Shown piece after piece: positions 1-9,300 of a stretch of DNA of 34,487 nucleotides; within the stretch, counting starts at the first letter, position 1, and the number at the start of each line of letters is the position of its first letter. The position numbers and the translations under genes were made by a program. Location of the stretch: positions 1 through 34,487 of the forward strand of contig DF237720.1 in NCBI GenBank assembly GCA_000708835.1, given 5' to 3'. Under the pieces are notes generated by a model. The model made no database searches, was not told the DNA's origin, and saw nothing but the letters and a program-made list of their open reading frames with translations. The DNA comes from Klebsormidium nitens (lineage: Eukaryota; Streptophyta; Klebsormidiophyceae; Klebsormidiales; Klebsormidiaceae).

Positions 1-937
1 TCTGCGCCTCTGCTCCTCTGCGTGTCAGGTGCTTCCAGGTGGGTTGAGTGTGATTCACACCGATCAGAGTGGCGGAGACACTAACAAAAGGAGTCTACTT
101 TGATAGTTTTGCGTCACGGGCCAGAAATTCACGGGTTCAAACCTCGCAGAAGTGCATTCTTTTTCGTTCTTTTTGGGTGTTCCGCAGAGCGGCGCATGCA
201 GAATCACTGTGGTTTCCACTAAGGTGAGCCCCCGCAGTGTGGAAGTCACGTCTGTGCCCTGCAAATTGGAAGCGCTGTAGAACCCGGCGACTCCGGCGCC
301 TTGCGGCGCAGGGCTCAACAATCCACAGCGATATTGACATAAATCGTGGCCCGTGGCTCCGGCCTAATCAAAGTCAGGCATATTTCCGATTTACCGTAGC
401 CGGAGTCATGAGTTTCAACCGAGGACCGAGTCTCGGCTCAAGGACAAAGTGCATGCAGACCCGTCGATTTCATGGCATCTACGGTACAAACACTGACGGA
501 TTGTAGCCGACGGCTGACGAAGTTGCTTTAGCGTCCGGCGTTCCGCGGAACAGAACGCCCACTTTAACAATGTGCCGGTGCGCAGATTCACCCACTCGGG
601 GTGCATAATGCACTTGACGATCAACGCTGCGGTTCCGTTTCTCGATTCCGCCCAGGCGTCGCGGAATCCGCGCTCGCGCCAGAGGGGCTGATATAGAATT
701 ATTTGCAGGCTGGTTTGGGGTTTGGCATTGCATTGGCAGCCAGGATCCTACTCGTTACGGTTCAGAAACTGAGCTCAAGTTACCTTGAGCGAGCTTGACA
801 ACTCTGTTGAAAACTCTGGCACCTTCGAAGTTTGATCGCAAAGGGGTCCTCGTTCTTCTCAAAGTTCCCTTAGATACGCGTGCCCAAGAGGTCCCAAAAA
901 GCAGCCGTGAAAGCTGACCTGCAACTGAATTGCTAAC
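1..937. other. Intergenic, upstream of the prolyl 4-hydroxylase
   Basis: No reading frame here shows a recognisable family or a convincing splice structure, and the open frames on both strands are short and unrelated to one another. The part nearest position 938 presumably holds the promoter and 5' leader of the hydroxylase gene, but I see no distinct core promoter motif. A gene ending to the left of the window cannot be excluded. Confidence 0.5.
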
Positions 938-3900
938 ATGAAGCTGTGGGGGTTGCTGGCATTGGGTTATCTTCTGATGCTGTGTGCTCAAGCACAGGAC
1001 AATGAGGAGAGATTGCCAGGATGGCAGGGAGAAACGTGAGTTGGCCCATTGCTCTGCTGAATTTCAGAGACACGCTTGTCTCCATTGGCTTCTCCAAATT
1101 AGGGTTCACAAGTCGAGCAGATTCCATAAATGCCCCGAGGCTTTGCTTCTCTTCTACTCGCTGGCACAGTAGGCCATTGCTTGCAATTGGACAACATTCT
1201 TACACTCAGGAGTTGCTAAAAAGCAAACAGAGCCTTCAGCAGCTCAGTAGTTGCTATGAAGTCCTTATCAATTTCGCCCGCCACTACCTGCTCTGGGTTG
1301 CAAAAGTTTTACCTCTGCTAAGACAGGAAAAGCAAGGCTTTCAAGGCTTCTATCTGGAGCTTGGGTTTTGGTGCACATCCATAGACTCTAAAGGAAACCA
1401 GGATTTTGCTTGAAGGCAGCAGTCATTCTTGCTTGCAATTTGTGTAAACCGTGTGCGTTTCCGGAAGAATGGTACATACAGTGCAATCCGCAATTGAGAA
1501 AGGGCCTAAGCTAGAACAGAGTTTTAACAACACTATTTGGGATTGCCTTGAATGTCGTTGTATGCCCACTCTAGTGCCCATCTGATGGGCATTAAGGAAT
1601 ACTGAGGGTACATTGTCAATGGTGGTGCAGACATAGTGTAGCACGCTCGATTGCGGAGAAGAGCCAAGAAAGACGGATGTGGGTGGAGCCGCTTTCTTGG
1701 GAGCCCCGGGCTTCTGTCCTTCACAATTTCTTGGTGAGAAGCTGATTCTCCAACAGCTCCTCCGGTGCTCGCAAGTTCTTCGGTAATTCCCTTCAAAACT
1801 CCAATTTTAGCAGGTCATCAATCAGTCATTGGCCTGCAGATGTGAGTCTAGGGAGAGAGCTTTCTGCTCTTTAACAAGGCCCATGGATAGATTCGCAAGT
1901 TGCACCTGCAGGTCCCAGAACCCAACCGCTTTTCTGTGTCCTAAAGGCAGTGGCACCATGATGCAAATCATGCTCAGGGTCTGACCCGCTGTGCATACAT
2001 GGGAGCTGCCTGCTAAGGTTGAGACAGTCACTGTGTGAAAATTCACTCAAGTGTAATGTAGTTTGGCTAAAAGTTCGAATTGTCAAGGGTTTGCTTCGAG
2101 TATCGGAGAGTGAGTTACACCACAGCGATGGCAAAGCCTGAAATGTCTGGAGCCTCAATGTTCCTTAGCATTGGCAACTGAGCTTGACCCCATCGTTTTG
2201 GTACTTTCAGACGGACGACGAGTGCGACCATCTGGTCGAGGCAGCTAGGCCCAATATGAAAAGGAGTACTGTGGTGGACAGCAAAACGGGGCAGAGCGTG
2301 GACAGCACGTGAGATCCTACTGTTATAATCTCACCCGAGATTCTTTTGTCTTCATCCGATTGTGCAACTGAAGCCGACAGTGTTGCTTGATGGAAGCTTG
2401 CACTCTGAGTGGTTGCATTGAAACATTAGAAAGACGAGCCTTGAAGTTGCCCTCTTACATTGATGTGGGTTTCCCTACGGGCGGACATATTTTGGGACAA
2501 GGGATGCTTGATGCCTGATTAAGGTTCTGCGGCCAGGTTGCAAAGGCAATTGCATCTGAAAAGCACTGCTTTCTGGTCTTTGATGTTTGTCATGGAGTGC
2601 TCCAATGGGGAAAAAGGAGATCTTTGCAGAATGAACGTGTCAGCCTGTCTTTTACTCGAAAATTCTCTTCAGAAGGCTTACCAGCCAACTGATCTCATTG
2701 CACAGTCCTGGTATCGATGACAAATTTTCTCAAGCTCACGGCTTATAGAACCAAATTGTTCGCTCGTGCAGGGTTCGAACGAGTTCGGGGACGTTTTTGA
2801 TGCGGGGTCAAGATGAGATAGTGCGAGCAGTCGAGGAGCGAATCGCCAAAGTGACGTTTATCCCCGTCTGTGAGTTCCTCGACTTGCTCATCCAGAATCT
2901 TACACCACGCCAAGGCTTTGGCATCGTGCCGTATGACGGCGGCTGTGATCGGAATCTTTTGCTAGCCCAAGTCAGTCTTCAGCATCGTAAGAAGAGAGTC
3001 CTTGCGGATCGTGGTCGAGTCACTGTGTCACTTTTACGTACATGAGAACGCTTTCTTGGTTGGAGGGGGGATCCGCCCTTTGTTTGCTTCGCTTAAATTT
3101 CCACGAAGTTAATCATGCAATCCTTCATTGTACATCTCAGAGCGTTCGTTTTGAGTTCTGCACGTTGCAATCTGAGAAGCATGGTTGACAAAAGCCGTCA
3201 GGGAACATGGATATGCGCAGCTTACACGTAAGATGTCCCAGTTGGAAAAGTACTTCCTTTGGCACCGCGCTGGGCTGGGCCGGCGCTCTCTGCAGCTTCA
3301 TGAACTGTCCGCAGCATTTTCTGGTAGAGACAGTCGTCGTCTTTGTTTCAGAACCTCCTTGAAGGCAGAACTTGACCTCCTGTCACTGTTCAGTTGCGCT
3401 CTTTTTGTTCGGCCCCATGCATTTCGTAGTCCCACTCCCAAAGGATCTCATCTGTCCTGGTCACCGAGTCGGTCCGTCACTTTTCCGCAGCCCACGGAGA
3501 GGGCTTCCAAATTCTGCACTACGAGCACGGCCAAAAGTACGAGCCGCACACGGATTGGTTCGACGCGGCATCCGACGTCAACGAGATGCACACCCGCAAC
3601 GGGGGACAGCGTTTGGCCACCATGCTGTTGTATCTGTGAGTTGCGCCACCCCCCCATTTTGGTTTTGACGGAATTTTATCTTTTTCCGCAGCGCATGGGG
3701 AGGGGTTTCAGGTTCTGCTGTACCAGGACGGGCAAAAGTACGACCCGCACTATGACTGGTTCGACAGCGAGTTGCACACGCGCAATGGGGGGCAGCGCAT
3801 CGCAACGGTGCTCATGTACTTGTAAGCGCGAGCGAGCGAAGAGAGGATAGACCTGTAACAGAGACCGCTTTCTTTTGGCCTCTTGCATAAACCGGTTTAT

Positions 3901-4971
3901 TGAGAATGTTTTATCTCATTCTTGTGATATACTTCAGACGGAATCAGCGGCTTTGACGAATGCAGTTCCATCCTGTCGAAGCTGCCCAACATCAATCCGG
4001 CTTCTCGTATGGTTTTATCAATCTAGAGATTGCAACCGGACAAACCCCTCGAGTTGAAAAGCTTCGATCGCTCTCCAATTAACCCTTGTAGACCCGTTTC
4101 GTTTGGCGCACCCGTGACGAGAAAGGAAAAAGCTGCAGATGTCATTCTCCGACCCAGTCTTGTTCTCCCGGTTCCGCGCAAGCAGAATCGCTCATTCACA
4201 CCTCCTCTTTGAACCAGGACTGACGTCGAGGAGGGCGGCGAGACGGTGTTCCCGGCGGCCCACGATAGCATCGATGTGAACAGGCCGGGGTTCGACCAGC
4301 TGTCGGAATGCGGGAGGCGGGGTCCCTCCGTGAAGCCCAAGAAGGGAGACGCGCTCCTTTTCTGGAGCCTCACGCCGGAGGCGAAGCCGGACTCGAGAAG
4401 TCTGCACGGTGGGTCTCCGCTTTGCTTGCGACACTTTCAATATCAGGAAGGATTTTGCCGGAAGTACTTGGCGAACGCGTTCCTCTGTAGATGTGAGGAG
4501 GATAGACTTTGGGATCTGTGGGTCGAAAGGTCAAAGCTCTGTGGACCCGTTCGAGCTGGGGCCGATTGTATGCCAAGGTGGTGACATCTGGCCGGAAAAC
4601 TGCGCTTCTGGCAAGTTCTGAGACGTCGTGTCTACGTCATCTATGACCTTCAGCAGTGATCTCTTCAGAGCAGCGTGCACCATCTTGAAAGTTTAAGAAA
4701 CAATCCTAGCCAACCTGACGTTACAGCTTGCTCGCAGTTCGCCCCTACGCAAAGCAAATACCTAGCTCATGTGGACGCGTCTGCTTGCTATGCACTCATT
4801 GATCCTGAGTGGCCGATTGGAAAGACATGTTCCTTTGGCAGCAATTCTGCATTTATTCAGTTGGTTTTTACCATTTACCTTTTTGTTGCATGTGCAGGTG
4901 GCTGCCCAGTGTTGAAGGGGAGCAAATGGTCGGCTACGAAGTGGCTAAGAGTACATGAATACAGCATTTAG
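938..4971 (+). CDS. P4H: Prolyl 4-hydroxylase (2-oxoglutarate/Fe(II) dioxygenase) with duplicated alternative catalytic exon
   Basis: This enzyme hydroxylates peptidyl-proline in the secretory pathway, in plants typically on cell-wall glycoproteins. Exons are 938-1035, 1673-1733, 2211-2308, 2772-2869, then either 3491-3635 or 3692-3821, then 4218-4408 and 4898-4971 (stop TAG). The chain gives 254 residues with the first alternative exon and 249 with the second, both exact multiples of three, close to the usual 250-300 for plant P4Hs. The N-terminus MKLWGLLALGYLLMLCAQAQ is a signal peptide or signal anchor. Family landmarks follow in order: LSWEPRA, DDECDHLVEAARP, STVVDSKTG, VRTSSGTFL, GQKYEPHTDWF, DVEEGGETVFP, SLHGGCPVLKGSKWSATKW. 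Iron ligands are H138 and D140 in the alternative exon and H230 in exon 7. K240 is at the 2-oxoglutarate-binding position, ten residues after the distal histidine, as in animal P4H. Family assignment is secure; the substrate is inferred. Confidence 0.95.
3491..3635 (+). other. P4H: Alternative catalytic exon A of the prolyl 4-hydroxylase (145 nt)
   Basis: The exon follows an acceptor ending tttccgcag and ends at donor gtgagt. It enters needing two bases to finish a codon and leaves two bases of the next. It encodes HGEGFQILHYEHGQKYEPHT followed by DWFDAASDVNEMHTRNGGQR and LATMLLY. It carries the HxD iron ligands as H-T-D. Compared with exon B it has five extra residues in the loop after DWFD. 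Its length is not a multiple of three, so adding exon B after it shifts the frame and reaches a TGA inside exon B. Confidence 0.9.
3692..3821 (+). other. P4H: Alternative catalytic exon B of the prolyl 4-hydroxylase (130 nt)
   Basis: The exon follows an acceptor ending tttttccgcag and ends at donor gtaagc, with the same entry and exit phases as exon A. It encodes HGEGFQVLLYQDGQKYDPHY followed by DWFDSELHTRNGGQRIATVL and MY, with the iron ligands as H-Y-D. It joins exon 7 in frame (LTDVEEGG), as exon A does. The H-Y-D form and the shorter loop look closer to ordinary plant P4Hs from memory, so B may be the canonical form and A the diverged copy; that is inference. Confidence 0.9.
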
Positions 4972-6373
4972 GTTAGGTTTAGTGCCGAGATTTGACCTTG
5001 CTTCTGGATTACCGATGAAGTTGCAATCACGTCACATGCACGGCTGGTTGGACTCGTACACCCGCCGAAAAAGTGCAGACGGATACTCATGGTACAGGTT
5101 TCTTTCACAAGGCGCAGATGTCGTCCCCAAAAGCATTTCCAGCACGGCACGTTGTGAAGTTGTCGTTCCAGATTGCAGCCAGCCGCTGACAATTATGGTA
5201 CCTTCGAAAGCGAGTCCAATCTCAGCTTACATTTTGTATACGTATACACGGGTGTGCCAGTTTGGCATCCAATCCTACGTAGCTGAGCCGAATGCATTCA
5301 AATATTACCGTCTGTTCGGAGTTCTTTTCCGGCGGCTTGCATGAGAAGGGTTACGTTGAAACGAATAGGGCGATCTCACGAGCAGCTGCATGCCTATGAA
5401 GAGCTTGTACGTCTCTTCAGATCTGCGACTGCAGCATGCTGATGACGGAAATTGCACGCGCACCGATCGGCCCATGTAGAGCTGTTTACAAACATAACGA
5501 CCGCATTTATGCACAAGATCTCTTGATATAAGCATGCTGCGCAAATCTATCATATCTTGATGTTAATTAACTCTTTCGGTCATGTGCTTTTCTTTTCTCC
5601 GGATATCCAGGCTTAGAACTGTTGAACAAGTTAGAACAAGTTGAACAACTGTTCTTGTGTTATGACCAGGCTAGTTAGCTATAGCCATATATGCACTGAG
5701 CTCCCACCCGCCGCGCCTCTTCATTCTTTGTGCAAGATGCAGGCGGCTCACAAGTTGACTGCACCCTCACTGCATGCGAACCGTCAGTAAACGACGTCGA
5801 GCTTAAACCAACATAGCAAGAAGCCTGACCTGTGCCCCACGGAAAGCTCTGATACGTCGGGCATGTGCGCGGTCAGTCCAAAAACTTGAAGCTTGATCTG
5901 GCTGGTACTCGACAGCTCCCATCCTCTAATGTCAAAGCATGTTCGACAATTCAAGTTCTGCAGAACACAGGAAGAGAAGTCCAAGGTTAACCGACACGCG
6001 CCGTCTGATCTTAACAAGTTTTTGTGCCATGAGGTGCCAGCTTGGACTGCCTAAGTACCAGTGAGACGCGGCGCACGTTTCAGTCCAACGTTGCTGCTTC
6101 AGTCTGTCCTTCCGATCGACGGGGGTGCTACAAGAAACCCGCAGCTCGTCAAATGCCGTCAAAGTGCATGCAGAGCAAAGCGTTTGCGAGGACGTCTGAC
6201 GGATGAACGAAGTAAAAGCTCTGGGTCCTTGTGCATGACAGGCAAGAAGCTGCCAAAGCATGCGTTGCGCCGCAAAGCTTTGTGCGCAAAAAGCGAGAGC
6301 GCTCTGCCCTATTCCAGAATGGAGACACGGCTGCTCAGGAATTCTGCCTTTCTTTACGCAAAAGAGATGCTCG
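4972..6373. other. Intergenic between the P4H and PLC genes
   Basis: No convincing coding exon is visible on either strand. The stretch should contain the P4H 3' UTR and the PLC promoter and 5' leader. The one clear small structure is a short tandem repeat near 5620. The open frame that continues into the PLC first exon starts by 6260, so the PLC start could lie further upstream than 6374. Confidence 0.5.
5619..5655. repeat. Short tandem repeat of a GTTGAACAA-type unit
   Basis: Three units in a row read gttgaacaa, gttagaacaa and gttgaacaa, flanked by ctg on the right. This lies in the gap between P4H and PLC, about 0.7 kb before the PLC start. No function is assigned. Confidence 0.6.
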
Positions 6374-9300
6374 ATGCTGTCTTCTGAAGCGGCAGAGAAG
6401 ATGGAGCTCTCAACAAGCACCCTGCCTTCGGGGGAGGGGGATGCAAATCTTGACCCGTCAGAGTTCCCTCGGGGGTTTGTCAAAAGGGAAAGGGAGCGCA
6501 TCGAATTGTGTTTCAAGCAAGAATGCACTGCAAGGACGCCCGTCTGCGTTTCAGTAGAGGAAAGTCAGATTGCGGTGGAAGAGGGAAGTCAGGCTCAGCT
6601 TTCCACGACGGGACTAGAGCGCAGCTCTTCGGAGGCTTCGAGCCTGTCAGCACAGGAGGACAAACTCGCAGAGCGCAAAGCAGCTGGTTCGCAGGAGGCT
6701 GAAACAGGCGGCATGGTTGTTGAGAGTGAGGATGAGTTGGAAGACTTTCTAGCCTTCGGCTCGCCAAAAAGGCCGGAGTTGAGCAACAACAAAGAAGACT
6801 TCTCCTTCGTCCATCTATCAGATGTTCCACAGACAGCCAGTCCTTCCTTTGCCCAGAAAGGGTATCTTACCAATTCGAAAATAGGTAGAGCTACCCATTC
6901 TGAGACGCCACAGATCTCTGGTTTGCAAAAGGGATTGACCGAGGAGAAGTCGCCAGTGGAAAGCATAGAACATCTTGAGATGCTGAAACGGAACTTAGGG
7001 TTCGCTGATCCGCAAGAAAGGAGTCAAACAGCAGAGCCGGCGATCGTCCCTTATTCTGCCGCAGAAGTCTTCAACCAAGCTCAGACCCCTGCTCAAGAAG
7101 CGGTTATAGAAACGAAAGTTGAAATAAGTGACGTCAAGGTCGAATACCCGGCGGCCGCTGAGAGCGCGCCACGTCAGCAGAAAAGACCCAAAAGCCTGCA
7201 CCGGTCACCCTTGGCGCGAGTCTGCGCGTGGAGCGCGTGGAGCGCGTGCTGCGGCCGCGTGCAGCCCGCGGGCGCGGTGCCGCCGGCTGTACGCGCGCTC
7301 TTTGATGAGGTCACGGGAGGAGAGGCGAATGCAACCGTGGAGGATCTTCACGTGTTCGTGACGACGCAGCAGACTGGACCAATGGGGGAAAAGAACGGGG
7401 GCAGCCACGTGCATAAATTGAAGAAGGAACGCGTGCACCTTCGCAAGTGAGCACTTTAACCTCTTCTTTTCTCGTTCTCAAATTACAAGCGTGTGAGCTC
7501 TTTGTGCTCGATGGTCTTAATCTGGAAGGAGCTCTGATTGAAAAGATGAGTTGATACGGAGAAGATAAAGGGATTGCAAAATTTGGTCTGCACAGTCAAA
7601 TGATCCTGCCACGCTGCAAAACTTTCACAAAATGTAGATTATTCAGAGTCTTTTCTGTCTTTCTTTTTGAAAAGGCTACAGACACTGTTCAGATACGTCT
7701 GTTCAGGATTGCCTTTATGAACTCAGTTCCAAACTGCCCATTAAAACGTTTGTTCACAACCTTTCAACACGGGTATCGGCCTGCAGCATCTGTCTCGCCA
7801 TCCTCAACTTCAGGAAAGCAGTGCGAATGCAATCTTATCTGCAGGATCCTTACGATGCGGCCAGAGAGGCGGGATGAGAGCGTCGATCTCGACGCGTTCT
7901 ACGCGCGCCTCCTGGATCCGAACCTCAACGCCGCGCACGCGGCCGCGCGGGCGCCGACCCAGGACATGACAAGGCCGCTCAGCCACTACTACATCAGCAG
8001 CAGGTGAACACCCAATGTCAAACGAGATTACGGATCACAAACGTGCGATTTTCTGATGGTGTAACTTGCAAGAACGGTGGAGCCCGGGTTCTTTTGAATT
8101 GAGTAGAGTGCTCCGCCAGATAAGACAAATGGAAGATGAGGAGGTTTAGTTACACCCGTCCGTATGATAGTACGTGGAGTGCTCTCCACCGCTCCCTGGC
8201 TTACTTAAAAATCATTTGAACCTACGCCAATCTCGCCGTGGATTCTGGAAAGTATGATCGCTCTTCTACTCCCCGTTCGAAGAGTCTTAACCGCCACACA
8301 ATCACCCGATGATGATTGCAACACTTCTACAGCTTCATCTGACAAGCTTTCTATACTCATGCCGCCATCTAAAAGGCAGCTCAAACCCCCCAATTCCCGT
8401 TCTTCGATCACAGTCCCCGGGCTTCACTTGGGCCCCTAAATGGCTCCAATCACCCCGCTTCAAACAACGATACGTGTTGGAAAGTACATATTATGCATTG
8501 TCAAATACTTGCGGGCTTCTTTCCCTGCAGTCACAACACGTATCTCCCGGGCGCCCAGGTGGGCAGTCGGAGCACGCCCCGGGCCATCGCGCGCGCGCTG
8601 CTCGCGGGCTGCCGCGTCATCGAACTGGACCTGTGGCTAGAATTCGGCAGAATCGTCATCCAGCATACCACCAGGTGACGGAATGCTCGTCAATCACAAC
8701 ATATCTGGAGAGGGTCGAAGTGGTCACACGAAAATTTGTTGGTCTTTTGACTTCTACTCGCATTAATCAACGTTTTCCTTCCTCAACATAATCAAGCTTC
8801 TTCTGTTTCTTGATATACGTTCCGTTTCCGCATCATCAATCACCAAGAATTGCTCACGACGCCAGAATTCGTCTCATAATCTAGCCTCTCCATCTTTTCA
8901 TCACCTGATTGTGTCATGATTCCTGTACAATTGCAGAGCGGTGCCGTTACGAAGCAAGGTGGGCATACTGAAGTTGCTGTAGAATCATATATTTTCAAAG
9001 TGTGTCCAATGTATCGATCACACGTGACGGTAAGAAGGAACGGCACGCTGAACTGACGGAGAACCGCCTCTTGCTTGTAGAGCGTTCGCGGGCGCCGCAA
9101 GCTTTGCGGGCTGCCTCCGTGCCGTCCGGGACCACGCCTTTCGGACGTCCATTTACCCGGTCATTCTGACACTGGAAAACCACCTGAGCCCGCACCTGCA
9201 GAAGAAGGCCGCCCAGGTAAGAAGACAATACCATCTCGCAAAAGCGTGGCATGTCGTATGGGAGTCCTACTAGACGGGTAGTGTGCGTCGAATCGTTTGA

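Noticed and set aside
3185-3850. A 221-residue open frame running across both P4H alternative exons.
   Set aside because: It is out of frame with the hydroxylase motifs and its Arg/Thr/Ser-rich product has no family resemblance; it is a shadow of the two exons.
3822-4217. A possible third copy of the P4H catalytic exon.
   Set aside because: I read this intron and 2870-3490 for GEGFQ, GQKY or NGGQR in any frame and found none.
7220-7252. WSAWSAC in the PLC N-terminal region, resembling a thrombospondin type 1 repeat.
   Set aside because: The rest of the repeat (spaced cysteines and arginine layer) is absent and the protein is cytosolic; it comes from a repetitive gcgtggagc stretch.
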